Positions 16,789 through 27,395 of a stretch of 55,584 nucleotides of DNA are shown piece after piece. How positions within the stretch are numbered: the first letter of the stretch is position 1; each line of letters opens with the position of its first letter. The notes under the pieces are model-generated. The model saw only the letters and a program-made list of their open reading frames with translations. It was not told the origin of the DNA and made no database searches. The stretch is from Burkholderiaceae bacterium (GTDB lineage Bacteria > Pseudomonadota > Gammaproteobacteria > Burkholderiales > Burkholderiaceae_D), in assembly GCA_019751755.1 (NCBI GenBank), contig JAIENA010000181.1, forward strand, positions 1-55,584. Reading direction: 5' to 3'. Position numbers and translations under genes: made by a program.

Positions 16789-17514
16789 ATGATAGACATC
16801 AAGAACCTCAGCAAGTGGTATGGCCATTTTCAGGTGTTGACGGAATGCAACACCAGTGTGGCCCGAGGGGATGTGATGGTCATTTGCGGTCCGTCCGGTT
16901 CCGGCAAGTCCACCCTGATTAAAACCGTCAACGGGCTGGAGCCGTTCCAGCAAGGCGAAATCATCGTCGATGGCACCTCGGTGGGCGCGAAAGGGACGGA
17001 TTTGCCGGCGTTGCGGGCCCGCATCGGCATGGTATTCCAGAATTTCGAACTGTTTCCCCACCTGTCGGTCCGCGACAACCTGACGCTGGGACAAATCAAA
17101 GTGTTGAAACGCAGCCGCGAGGAAGCCGTCGAGCGCGGCTTGCGCTACCTGGACCGGGTTGGCTTGCTGGCGCAGCAGGATAAATACCCGAACCAGTTGT
17201 CCGGCGGCCAGCAGCAGCGGGTGGCGATTGCGCGCGCGCTGTCGATGGACCCGATCGCCATGCTGTTCGATGAGCCCACCTCGGCGCTGGATCCGGAAAT
17301 GATCAATGAAGTGCTGGACGTGATGGTGGGGCTGGCGCAGGAAGGCATGACGATGATGGTGGTGACCCATGAAATGGGCTTTGCCCGCAAGGTCGCCAAC
17401 CGCGTGGTGTTCATGGACCAGGGCCGCATCCTCGAAGATTGCGGCAAGGAGGCGTTTTTCGATGCACCCCGCTCCGAGCGCGCCAGGGATTTCCTGGCGC
17501 GGATTATTCATTAA
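16789..17514 (+). CDS. Polar amino acid ABC transporter ATP-binding protein (GltL/GlnQ-type)
   Basis: ATPase subunit of 241 residues for a polar amino acid importer. Walker A GPSGSGKST is at 34-42, the Q-loop follows in MVFQNFELFPHLSV, the signature is LSGGQQQRVAIARAL, Walker B is MLFDEPTSALDPE and the switch His lies in VVTHEMGFA. All match the GltL/GlnQ/HisP group. No permease or binding-protein gene adjoins it, which is unusual because these subunits are normally encoded together; it must pair with proteins encoded elsewhere or be a relic. A weak GGAATG precedes the ATG. It is divergent from the symporter, so both may belong to one amino acid uptake regulon (inference). Confidence 0.9.
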   Translation: MIDIKNLSKWYGHFQVLTECNTSVARGDVMVICGPSGSGKSTLIKTVNGLEPFQQGEIIVDGTSVGAKGTDLPALRARIGMVFQNFELFPHLSVRDNLTLGQIKVLKRSREEAVERGLRYLDRVGLLAQQDKYPNQLSGGQQQRVAIARALSMDPIAMLFDEPTSALDPEMINEVLDVMVGLAQEGMTMMVVTHEMGFARKVANRVVFMDQGRILEDCGKEAFFDAPRSERARDFLARIIH

Positions 17515-17576
17515 TAGCGCAGCACGGCCGGTGGTGGTGGCAAACGTGGATGTTGCTGCGAGAAAATGTCCACTTT

Positions 17577-17610
17577 TGTCACATTCGGGGTCTGACCCCA
17601 AGGCGTGACA
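17577..17610. repeat. REP-like nested palindrome, copy 2
   Basis: An outer stem TGTCAC / GTGACA (17577-17582 with 17605-17610) encloses, with bulges of 4 and 5 bases, the core GGGGTC-T-GACCCC (17587-17599). The nested, slightly asymmetric hairpin in an intergenic gap is typical of REP elements mobilised by RAYT transposases. It lies between the ABC ATPase and pyrC and could also slow read-through. Confidence 0.5.
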
Positions 17611-17682
17611 TGGTGCGGTACGCGGTAAAATGCAGGGATTCTTTCTTCGATTTCTCCTTCAGACACCCTGCGAGCAGCCGCC

Positions 17683-18732
17683 ATGTCCCATATCGACACT
17701 CCTGACAGCATCACCCTTATCCGTCCAGACGACTGGCATTTGCACCTGCGCGACGGCGCCACCCTGGCCAGCGTACTGCCGCACAGCGCGCGCCAGTTTG
17801 GCCGCGCCATCGTCATGCCGAATTTAAAACCACCGGTCACCACGGTGGCGGCGGCCGAAGCGTACCGTGGCCGTATCCTGGCGGCGCTGCCGCAAGGCAT
17901 GGCGTTCGAGCCGTTGATGACCTTGTACCTGACCAACAATACGCCGCCCGATGAAATTCGCCGCGCGGTCGACAGTGGTTTTGTCTATGGCGTAAAACTG
18001 TATCCGGCCGGCGCCACCACCAACTCCGATGCCGGCGTGACCGATATCGCCAATTGCCACAAAACGCTGGAAGTCATGCAGGAACTGGACTTGCCGCTGC
18101 TGGTGCACGGTGAAGTCACCGATCCCGACGTCGACGTGTTCGACCGCGAAGCCGTGTTCATCGAACGCGTGATGCGTCCGCTGCGCAAGAGCTTCCCGGA
18201 ATTGAAAGTCGTGTTCGAGCACATCACCACCCGCCACGCCGCCGAATACGTGGCCGAAGCGGAAGGTCCGATTGCCGCCACCATCACGGCGCACCACCTG
18301 CTGTACAACCGCAATGAGCTCTTCAAGGGCGGCATCCGTCCGCACTACTATTGCCTGCCGATCCTGAAGCGCGAAGAACACCGTCTGGCGCTGGTGACGG
18401 CCGCCACCAGCGGCGATGAACGTTTCTTCCTGGGCACCGATTCCGCGCCGCACGCGCAGGGCGTCAAGGAAAACGCCTGCGGCTGCGCCGGCTGCTACAC
18501 CGCGCTGCACGCGATGGAACTGTATGCCGAAGCGTTCGAACGCGCCGGTGCGCTCGATAAACTCGAAGCGTTTGCCAGCCTCAATGGCCCGGCCTTCTAC
18601 GGCGTCGAGCCCAACCAGGACAGCATCACCCTGAAGCGCGAAGCATGGACCCTGCCGGCCACGCTGCCGCTGGGCGACCAGGACGTGGTGCCGTTGAACG
18701 CGGGCGAAACCATCCACTGGAAGATGGTTTAA
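17683..18732 (+). CDS. pyrC: Dihydroorotase
   Basis: Class II dihydroorotase of 349 residues, catalysing the reversible ring closure of carbamoyl-aspartate to dihydroorotate in pyrimidine synthesis. The first metal motif HLHLRDG is near residues 19-25, the carboxylated Lys lies in [13 protein letters not shown] (near 102), further His ligands are in LLVHGEVTD and EHITTRHAA, and the late Asp ligand is in FLGTDSAPH. Length matches E. coli PyrC (348). No strong ribosome site is seen. The DUF3025 gene follows after 29 bases, a pairing common in betaproteobacteria. Confidence 0.97.
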   Translation: MSHIDTPDSITLIRPDDWHLHLRDGATLASVLPHSARQFGRAIVMPNLKPPVTTVAAAEAYRGRILAALPQGMAFEPLMTLYLTNNTPPDEIRRAVDSGFVYGVKLYPAGATTNSDAGVTDIANCHKTLEVMQELDLPLLVHGEVTDPDVDVFDREAVFIERVMRPLRKSFPELKVVFEHITTRHAAEYVAEAEGPIAATITAHHLLYNRNELFKGGIRPHYYCLPILKREEHRLALVTAATSGDERFFLGTDSAPHAQGVKENACGCAGCYTALHAMELYAEAFERAGALDKLEAFASLNGPAFYGVEPNQDSITLKREAWTLPATLPLGDQDVVPLNAGETIHWKMV

Positions 18733-18761
18733 GTCGCTTGATTTAAATCGCTCGATCTAAC

Positions 18762-19577
18762 GTGTTCTCTGACATCGACTGGCGGCAATCCTGGTACGAC
18801 GCGGTACGGGATGCCGCCGGCGGTATCGATCTCGATGCCGCCAGCATGATTCCCTCCTTGTGCGCGCAAGCAGCATCGCGCCAATTATGCAATCATCAGG
18901 GCTTACCATTGCAGTTCGTGCCGCAAAGCGCGCTGCCCGACGGCGTCGCCTATGAAGCATTCATTGGCGCCACCGGCAACGTGCCCACGCGCGAAAACTT
19001 GCATGATTTTTTCAACGCGCTGGTCTGGCTCACCTTTCCGCGCATCAAGCAGCAACTGAACGCCTTGCAGGCGGCGCAGATTGCGCAGGACGGGGTCGGC
19101 AAAGCGCGCGGACCGGCGCGCGACGCCGCCACCTTGTTCGATGAAAACGCCGCGCTGCTGGTGGTGCGTGATGGCGAAGCGGGGCGCCAGTTGGTACAGG
19201 CGCTGCGCGGCCATGACTGGCGCACGGCCTTCATCGGCTTGCGGGACGTGTTCGGACGCGACGCGCACGTCTGGCTGTTCGGTCACGCGCTGATGGAAAA
19301 ACTGGTGGCGCCCTACAAGGCGATCACCGCGCACACGCGGGTGGTCTGGGCCGACGACCGCTATTTCGCGTGCGATGGCGCCGGCCGCCGCGCCTGGATC
19401 GATGCCAAGGTGGCCCATGAACTGGCCGCCGAGGGATTGAGTAAAAGTTGTTTCACGCCGCTGCCCATGCTGGGCGTGCCGGGCTGGTGGCCGCAACAGG
19501 ACGAGGCGTTTTATGGCGATGCGGCGGTGTTCCGGCCCAAGCGCGTCGCGCCGACCAAGGAAGCGAAGGAAGCATAA
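18762..19577 (+). CDS. DUF3025 domain protein
   Basis: Protein of 271 residues recognised as a DUF3025 member, function unknown. It begins with GTG at 18762 (FSDIDWRQSWYDAV follows); no earlier start in frame is better and no clear Shine-Dalgarno exists. Landmarks are GVAYEAFIGATGNVPTREN, then NALVWLTFPRIKQQLN, and a C-terminal HALMEKLVAPYKAITAHTR plus VPGWWPQQDEAFY. These conserved His, Asp and Trp positions suggest an enzyme-like or ligand-binding fold, but I see no catalytic motif. It follows pyrC and adjoins the next gene directly (stop at 19577, ATG at 19578), so it is in an operon. Confidence 0.85.
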   Translation: MFSDIDWRQSWYDAVRDAAGGIDLDAASMIPSLCAQAASRQLCNHQGLPLQFVPQSALPDGVAYEAFIGATGNVPTRENLHDFFNALVWLTFPRIKQQLNALQAAQIAQDGVGKARGPARDAATLFDENAALLVVRDGEAGRQLVQALRGHDWRTAFIGLRDVFGRDAHVWLFGHALMEKLVAPYKAITAHTRVVWADDRYFACDGAGRRAWIDAKVAHELAAEGLSKSCFTPLPMLGVPGWWPQQDEAFYGDAAVFRPKRVAPTKEAKEA

Positions 19578-20636
19578 ATGGAAAAAATCATCCGCTGGGG
19601 CATCCTGGGGACGGGCAAGATCGCCAAGGCCATGGCACAGGGCTTGCGCGATACGCCAGGTGCTGAACTGGTTGCGGTCGCATCGCGCACGCAAGCCGGC
19701 GCCGACCGGTTTGTTGCTGAATTGAGCGCAGGCATCGGCGCGCAATTGGGTACCGTGCGCTGCCATGGCAGTTACCAGGCGCTGGCCGATGATCCGGAGG
19801 TCGACGTGGTGTACATCGCCACGCCGCACCCGCTCCACTATGAGAACGCCGTCATGTGTCTGCATGGCGGCAAGGCGCTGCTGGTGGAGAAAGCATTTAC
19901 CGTCAACCGTCGCGAAGCCGAACAACTGGCCGCGCTGGCGCGCGACAAGCAGCTGTTCGTCATGGAAGCCATGTGGAGCCGCTTCCTGCCGGCCATCCTG
20001 GAAGCCCGGCGCCTGCTCGACAGCGGCGTCATCGGCGTCCCCGCCAGCCTGTCGGCGGACTTTGGTTTTGCCGCCGAGGTGGGCCCGGAACACCGGCTGT
20101 TCAATCCGGACCTGGGCGGCGGCTCGCTGCTGGACCTGGGCATTTATCCGCTGTCGCTGGCGGCGTATTTCCTCGGCCCGGTGGTCGGCGTCAACGCCGT
20201 GGGCGAACTGGCCGATACCGGCGTCGATATGCAAGCCTCGTTTGCGCTGCGCCATGCATCGGGCGCGCTGTCGTCGTGCACCAGCAGCTTGCGGGCCCAT
20301 ACACCGAATACCTTGACGATTTCCGGCAGCAAGGGTTTCTTGCGCCTGAACCCGCGCTTTTATTGCACCGAGTCGCTGACCATCGGACTGCAGGACGGCA
20401 GCGGGCGTGACGTGTCGGCGCCGCGCATCGGCAATGGCTATGCGCACGAGGCGCTGGAAGTGAACCGCTGCCTGCGCGAGGGCTTGCTGGAAAGTCCGCT
20501 GATGCCGCTGGCCGAATCGGTGGCGCTGATGGGCTGGCTTGACACCATCCGTGGACAAATCGGCGTGCGCTACGCGGCCGATGCCGCCACCAACGCCGCC
20601 CCCAACGCTGAAGGAGGCGCCGATGTTCACCGCTGA
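19578..20636 (+). CDS. Gfo/Idh/MocA family oxidoreductase
   Basis: NAD(P)-dependent oxidoreductase of 352 residues, probably acting on a sugar, polyol or related cyclic substrate. The Rossmann loop GILGTGKIAKAM is at 9-20, the nucleotide-adjacent IATPHPLHYENAV near 80, and the family's catalytic Lys in LLVEKAFTVNR near 101. The C-terminal substrate domain has DLGIYPLSLAAYFLG, which carries the usual Asp/Tyr pair of dimeric dihydrodiol dehydrogenase-like members. The last residues overlap the MFS gene start by 14 bases, with its ribosome site inside this gene, indicating translational coupling. Confidence 0.9.
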   Translation: MEKIIRWGILGTGKIAKAMAQGLRDTPGAELVAVASRTQAGADRFVAELSAGIGAQLGTVRCHGSYQALADDPEVDVVYIATPHPLHYENAVMCLHGGKALLVEKAFTVNRREAEQLAALARDKQLFVMEAMWSRFLPAILEARRLLDSGVIGVPASLSADFGFAAEVGPEHRLFNPDLGGGSLLDLGIYPLSLAAYFLGPVVGVNAVGELADTGVDMQASFALRHASGALSSCTSSLRAHTPNTLTISGSKGFLRLNPRFYCTESLTIGLQDGSGRDVSAPRIGNGYAHEALEVNRCLREGLLESPLMPLAESVALMGWLDTIRGQIGVRYAADAATNAAPNAEGGADVHR

Positions 20637-21843
20637 CCGTGTTCCATCGCTGAAATCGGTGCTGCTGGCCAGCGGCGTCGTGCTGACGCTGGCGATGGGC
20701 GTGCGCCATGGTTTCGGCTTCTGGATGCAGCCGATTTCGCAGGCCAATGGCTGGACCCGTGAAACCTATTCGCTGGCGCTGGCGGTACAAAACCTGATGT
20801 GGGGCGCGTTCGGCCCCTTCGCCGGCATGGCGGCCGACCGCTTCGGCACCATGCGCGTGGTGCTGGTTGGCGCGCTGGCGTATATGGCGGGCTTGCTGTG
20901 GATGGCGTGCGTGACGCAACCGCTGCTGTTCATCATGGGTTCCGGCGTGTTCATTGGCCTGGGCCTGGCGTGTACCGCGTTTGGCGCCGTCAGCGGCATC
21001 ATCGGCCGGGTCGCGCCGGTGGAGCGGCGCTCGTGGGCCTTCGGCATATCCGGTGCGGCCAGTTCGTTTGGCCAGTTCCTGATGATGCCGATCGAACAAT
21101 TCTTGATTACGTCGCTGGGCTGGCAGCAAGCGTTTTATTTGCTGGCCGCGGTCCTGGTGCTGGCCATGGTGCCGTCCTCGTTCTGGCTGCGCGAGCCCGC
21201 CGCAGCCCATGCCGACGGCCCGCGCCAGAGCATCGGTGAAGCCTTGGGTGAAGCGCTGGGCAACCGCTCGTTCCTGCTGCTGGTGGCCGGCTATTTCGTG
21301 TGCGGCTTCCAGGTGGTGTTCATCGGCGTGCATTTGCCGGCCTACCTCAAAGACAAAGGCGTCGCCGACCCGAAAGTCGCGGTGCTGGCGCTGGCGCTGA
21401 TCGGCCTGTTCAATATCTTTGGCTCGTTCCTGGCCGGCAAATGGGGCGGCATCGTGCCCAAGCGCTATCTGCTGTCGGGGATTTATTCGCTGCGCTCAGT
21501 GGCCATCGTATTGTTCCTGCTGGCGCCGCTGTCGCCGCTCTCGGTGTACCTGTTCGCGGCCGCGATGGGCTTCCTGTGGCTGTCGACGGTGCCGCTGACG
21601 AACGGCATCATTGCCGGCATCTTCGGGGTGCGGCACATGTCGATGCTGGCCGGCGTGGTGTTTTTCTCACACCAGATCGGCAGTTTCCTGGGCGTGTGGC
21701 TGGGCGGCTACCTGTTCGCGCTGCAGGGCAATTACGACGTGGTATGGGGGATTGCGATTGCCCTGGGCGTGTTTGCCGGGCTGGCCAACTTGCCGGTCGA
21801 TGAGCGTCCCGTGGTGCGCGGCGGCGCGTTGAAGGCGGCGTGA
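20623..21843 (+). CDS. MFS transporter (MCT/OFA-like)
   Basis: Inner-membrane major facilitator of 406 residues with about 12 helices. The ATG at 20623 has AAGGAGG eight bases upstream; the longer in-frame start at 20539 lies inside the previous gene and is rejected. The N-half opens with VVLTLAMGVRHGFGFWMQPI and the family loop GMAADRFGTMRVV between helices 2 and 3; the sequence style is that of monocarboxylate/oxalate-formate antiporters. Coupled to the upstream oxidoreductase, so it may import or export that enzyme's substrate (inference). Its stop overlaps the start of a 38-residue protein as TGATG. Confidence 0.88.
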   Translation: MFTADRVPSLKSVLLASGVVLTLAMGVRHGFGFWMQPISQANGWTRETYSLALAVQNLMWGAFGPFAGMAADRFGTMRVVLVGALAYMAGLLWMACVTQPLLFIMGSGVFIGLGLACTAFGAVSGIIGRVAPVERRSWAFGISGAASSFGQFLMMPIEQFLITSLGWQQAFYLLAAVLVLAMVPSSFWLREPAAAHADGPRQSIGEALGEALGNRSFLLLVAGYFVCGFQVVFIGVHLPAYLKDKGVADPKVAVLALALIGLFNIFGSFLAGKWGGIVPKRYLLSGIYSLRSVAIVLFLLAPLSPLSVYLFAAAMGFLWLSTVPLTNGIIAGIFGVRHMSMLAGVVFFSHQIGSFLGVWLGGYLFALQGNYDVVWGIAIALGVFAGLANLPVDERPVVRGGALKAA

Positions 21844-21959
21844 TGAAACCATGGCTGGCATGGGCTCTGGCCATGGCGGCGATGGCGCTGGCCTTCGCCG
21901 CTTATTTGCGGTCCGATTTCATGCTCGATTGGGGGAACCGGATCGCGTTGTGTTTTTAA
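21843..21959 (+). CDS. Small membrane protein, 38 residues, coupled to the MFS gene
   Basis: The ATG overlaps the MFS stop in the sequence TGATGA, the classic arrangement for translational coupling. The 38 residues open MKPWLAWALAMAAMALAF, a single hydrophobic helix of about 18 residues, then a polar part (YLRSDFMLDWGNRIALCF) ending at TAA 21957-21959. It ends 19 bases before the convergent M23 gene. I do not recognise a family. Possibilities are a small regulatory partner of the transporter or an unselected frame; the overlap and hydrophobicity favour a real gene. Confidence 0.55.
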   Translation: MKPWLAWALAMAAMALAFAAYLRSDFMLDWGNRIALCF

Positions 21960-21978
21960 CGCGCTCCGTTCCGATGGA

Positions 21979-22674
21979 TTAACCGCGCTTGCTGCGCTTG
22001 CCGGATTTCGAGGCGACGGCTTTGGCCTTGGCGGGCGCTTTGGCCATGGCGGCCTTGCCGCCGCTGCGGCGGGTGTTTTTGGCTTGCTTGCCAACTTTGG
22101 CTTTGGCGCTCATGCGGGGCGCGGAATAGACGGCATCGGCATCGCCGTTGCGCTTCGCATTCAGCGCCTGGCGCAGGGCGTTGTCTTCCAGCGGTTCATC
22201 GAGCAAGTGCTGCGGGTCGATCCGCTTGCCATCCTTGAAGGCTTCCAGGTGCAGGTGCGGACCGGTGGAGCGGCCCGTCATGCCGGAGTGGCCGATCAGC
22301 TCACCCGCCGACACCATGTCGCCCACGCGCACCAGCCGTTCCTTCAAGTGTGCATACAGTGAACGCAGCCCGTTCGGATGTTCGATCACTACCACTTCGC
22401 CGTATTTCTTGTCGCCTTCATAGCGGTTGGTGGAGGCCACCACCGTGCCCTGATCGGTCGCCTTGATCGGCGTCCCGGTCGGCGTGGAAAAATCGACGCC
22501 GCCGTGCGCACGTTTGCCGCGCAGTGCGCCAAAGAAACTGCTGACCTTGCCGCCATCGAGCGGCAGGCTCCAGCGTGACGCGGGGGCTTCGGAAGGCTCC
22601 GGGGTACCAGAGGCGTGCACCGGCAGACTGGCGGCCAGCAACAGGGCGAGCGTGAGTTGGGCAAGTTTCGGCAT
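21979..22674 (-). CDS. M23 family metallopeptidase (LytM/NlpD-like), secreted
   Basis: Periplasmic zinc endopeptidase or amidase-activator relative of 231 residues acting on peptidoglycan cross-links. The ATG at 22674 starts a signal peptide (MPKLAQLTLALLLAASLPVHA, cleavage near 21); an in-frame extension to 22815 would bury it. Zinc ligands His57 and Asp61 (HGGVD), His109 (YAHL) and His142 (HLHLE) are all present, so the enzyme should be active rather than a degenerate activator. Residues after about 175 form a Lys/Ala/Arg-rich disordered tail (KAPAKAKAVASKSGKRSKRG), probably for binding an anionic wall or membrane. It lies 147 bases downstream of recG on the same strand. Confidence 0.88.
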   Translation of the reverse strand: MPKLAQLTLALLLAASLPVHASGTPEPSEAPASRWSLPLDGGKVSSFFGALRGKRAHGGVDFSTPTGTPIKATDQGTVVASTNRYEGDKKYGEVVVIEHPNGLRSLYAHLKERLVRVGDMVSAGELIGHSGMTGRSTGPHLHLEAFKDGKRIDPQHLLDEPLEDNALRQALNAKRNGDADAVYSAPRMSAKAKVGKQAKNTRRSGGKAAMAKAPAKAKAVASKSGKRSKRG

Positions 22675-22821
22675 AGCCGGTGAGTGTCGCACAGGGTTTG
22701 CGGTCGCGCAAGGAAATTCGATGCCTCCCTGCAACATTGGTATTTTCTCAGTTGACGGCTTGGCATCCGGTGCCATGTGGTCACGCCGATCCGGCTGCGC
22801 GGCGTCGGCCACCACCAGCCC

Positions 22822-24954
22822 TTACACTTTCAGGAATTCTTCCCGGCCGCCCAGCCAACGCTCGAGGTGGCCCTCGACCACGGGCAGGTATTTTTCATCC
22901 TTCAGCAGTGCGGCCGCCACGTCGCGCGCGCGGTCCACCAGCCAGGCATCGGCTTCCAGGTCGGCAAAGCGCAGCATGGCCTGGCCCGACTGGCGCGCGC
23001 CGAGGAATTCGCCGGGGCCCCGGATTTCCAGGTCGCGCCGCGCGATTTCAAAGCCATCGGTGGTCTCGCGCATCGTCATCAGGCGCTGCTTGGCCACGCC
23101 ACCCAGCGGGCTCTGGTACAGCAGCAGGCAGGCCGACGCGGCCGAACCCCTGCCCACACGGCCGCGCAACTGGTGCAACTGCGACAGGCCGAAGCGCTCC
23201 GCATGCTCGATCACCATCAGCGAGGCGTTCGGCACATCGACCCCGACTTCAATCACGGTGGTGGCCACCAGCACTTGCATGGTGTTGGCGGAAAACGCAT
23301 CCATGATCGCCTGCTTTTCGGCCGGTTTTAATTTGCCGTGCACCAGGCCGACTTGAAGGTCGGGCAGCGCTTCGGCCAGCAGCGCATGGGTTTCCGTGGC
23401 CGTTTGCAATTGCAGCGCTTCCGACTCTTCGATCAGGGGGCAGACCCAATACACTTGCCGCCCCTCCAGCGCCGCCGCATGGACCCGTTCGATGACTTCG
23501 TCACGCCGGTTCTGGTCGATTGAGCGCGTCACGATGGGACTGCGGCCCGGCGGCAATTCATCGATCACCGACACTTCCAGGTCGGCGTAATAGGTCATGG
23601 CCAGTGTGCGCGGAATCGGCGTGGCCGACATCATCAACTGGTGCGGCACCGCGCCTTCGTTGCCCTTGTTGCGCAGCGTGAGGCGTTGGCCGACGCCGAA
23701 GCGGTGCTGTTCATCGACGATCACCAGGCCGAGGTTGGCGAATTGCACGCTGTCCTGGATCAGGGCATGGGTGCCGATCACCAGCCGCGCTTCACCGGTT
23801 TCCACCAGTTCGGTGGCGGCGGCCTTGTTCTTTTTGGTCAGGCTGCCGGTCAGCCACGCGACTTTGACGCCCAGCGGCTCCATCCATGCGGCGATCTTGC
23901 GGAAGTGCTGGTCGGCCAGGATTTCGGTCGGTGCCATCAGCGCCGCCTGGTAGCCGCTGTCGATCGCTTGCGCGGCCGCCAGCGCCGCCACCACGGTTTT
24001 GCCGGCGCCGACGTCGCCCTGCAGCAGGCGCTGCATCGGATAGGCTTCGCCGATGTCGGCGCGGATTTCATCGAGGACGCGCTGTTGCGCACCGGTCAGC
24101 TTGAACGGCAGCGCTTGCTGGAACTGCGTCGACAACTCGCCCACCACCGACAGCGGTGGCGAGCCCTTGGCGCGGCGCGCCTTTTGCGCCCGTTTCAGCG
24201 ACAATTGCTGCGCCAGCAATTCATCGAACTTCATGCGTGTCCACGCCGGATGCGTGCGCTCCAGCAGCGTATACGTATCGACGTCTTGCGGCGGGTTGTG
24301 CAGCAGGCGCACGGCCGGTTCGAAATTGCCCAGCTCCAGCCGTTCCAGCAGGCGCGGCGGCAAGGTGTCGGACCAGTCCACCCGTTTCATCGCCTCGGCG
24401 ATGGCCTTGCGCATCACGTGCTGCGGCAAGCCTTCGCCGGCCGGATAGACCGGTGTCAGCGAGGTCGGCAGCGGCGCGCCGGCGTTGACCACTTTATAGT
24501 GCGGATGCACCATTTCCGCGCCCAGGAAGCCGTGCTTCAAGTCGCCGCGGGCCCGCACCCGGGTGCCTTCCTCCAATTGCTTGACCTGGCTGCCATAGAA
24601 ATTCATGAAGCGCAGCTGCAAGTCGCCGGTGCCATCGGAAATATGGACCAGCAATTGGCGCCGTGGTTTATAGGTGATTTCGTTGCGGGTGACGATGCCT
24701 TCCACCTGCGCGGTTTCGCCGCCGTGCAGGCAGGCTTCCTGGATCGAGATGACTTGGGTTTCATCCTCGTAACGCATCGGCAAGTGCAACACCAGGTCCA
24801 TATCCGTGTGCAAACCCAGCCGGGCCAGCTTGGCTTCCAGCGACAGGGCTTTCTTGGCGGGGGCTTTGGCCGCCGGTTTTTTGGCCGGCTTGGCCGCGGC
24901 GGCAGGGGCGGGCGGCAGGACGTCGGGCGGCATGTCAGGCAGGGTAGACGGCAT
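22822..24954 (-). CDS. recG: ATP-dependent DNA helicase RecG
   Basis: Replication-fork remodelling helicase of 710 residues that regresses stalled forks and migrates Holliday junctions. An OB-fold wedge domain occupies roughly 70-160; the helicase core has Walker A GDVGAGKT at 313-320, motif II as IVDEQHRFG (the RecG-type DEQH), motif III MSATPIPRTLAM and motif VI QLRGRVGRGS. The family's C-terminal TRG segment follows. Unusual is residues 12-36, a Pro/Ala/Lys-rich extension (KPAKKPAAKAPAKKA) ahead of the normal start, histone H1-like in composition; the first usable ATG gives this extension, and no internal Met offers a shorter full-length protein. Confidence 0.97.
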   Translation of the reverse strand: MPSTLPDMPPDVLPPAPAAAAKPAKKPAAKAPAKKALSLEAKLARLGLHTDMDLVLHLPMRYEDETQVISIQEACLHGGETAQVEGIVTRNEITYKPRRQLLVHISDGTGDLQLRFMNFYGSQVKQLEEGTRVRARGDLKHGFLGAEMVHPHYKVVNAGAPLPTSLTPVYPAGEGLPQHVMRKAIAEAMKRVDWSDTLPPRLLERLELGNFEPAVRLLHNPPQDVDTYTLLERTHPAWTRMKFDELLAQQLSLKRAQKARRAKGSPPLSVVGELSTQFQQALPFKLTGAQQRVLDEIRADIGEAYPMQRLLQGDVGAGKTVVAALAAAQAIDSGYQAALMAPTEILADQHFRKIAAWMEPLGVKVAWLTGSLTKKNKAAATELVETGEARLVIGTHALIQDSVQFANLGLVIVDEQHRFGVGQRLTLRNKGNEGAVPHQLMMSATPIPRTLAMTYYADLEVSVIDELPPGRSPIVTRSIDQNRRDEVIERVHAAALEGRQVYWVCPLIEESEALQLQTATETHALLAEALPDLQVGLVHGKLKPAEKQAIMDAFSANTMQVLVATTVIEVGVDVPNASLMVIEHAERFGLSQLHQLRGRVGRGSAASACLLLYQSPLGGVAKQRLMTMRETTDGFEIARRDLEIRGPGEFLGARQSGQAMLRFADLEADAWLVDRARDVAAALLKDEKYLPVVEGHLERWLGGREEFLKV

Positions 24955-25029
24955 CGGGCGGCAATTCAGGGTGTTCCATCAGCTAGTGTAGAATAGAGGG
25001 TTGCCCCTCCGTTTTATACACGCGTTTTC

Positions 25030-27214
<2,185 letters not shown>

Positions 27215-27229
27215 GTCAATATGCTACGT

Positions 27230-27293
27230 GGGGGCCCGGCCCCCATGTTGTTAGCGATGCCAAGGTGACGGTTGTCGCGCAATTGTCACCTTG
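27230..27293. repeat. Two inverted repeats between tgt and yajC
   Basis: GGGGGCC-C-GGCCCCC (27230-27244) is a near-perfect palindrome. CAAGGTGAC (27261-27269) pairs with GTCACCTTG (27285-27293) around a 15-base loop. Neither has a T run, so they are better read as mRNA-end structures or repeats than as classical terminators. A TAGAAT -10-like box at 27352-27357 follows, so yajC probably has its own promoter. Confidence 0.45.
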
Positions 27294-27395
27294 TAAAACA
27301 TTTCATCAGCCTCACATAGCCCCGGATGTCTTTGCGCTCGGTCACGGGTGCTAGAATACAGCGCTATTTTTTTCACAATCTCATTGGAGTTTACT

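Noticed and set aside
15293..16792. Plus-strand open frame of 499 codons
   Set aside because: Antisense of the symporter gene; His/Gln/Arg/Gly-rich without domains.
18903..20747. Minus-strand open frame of 614 codons
   Set aside because: Opposite DUF3025 and the Gfo/Idh/MocA gene, with no recognisable family.
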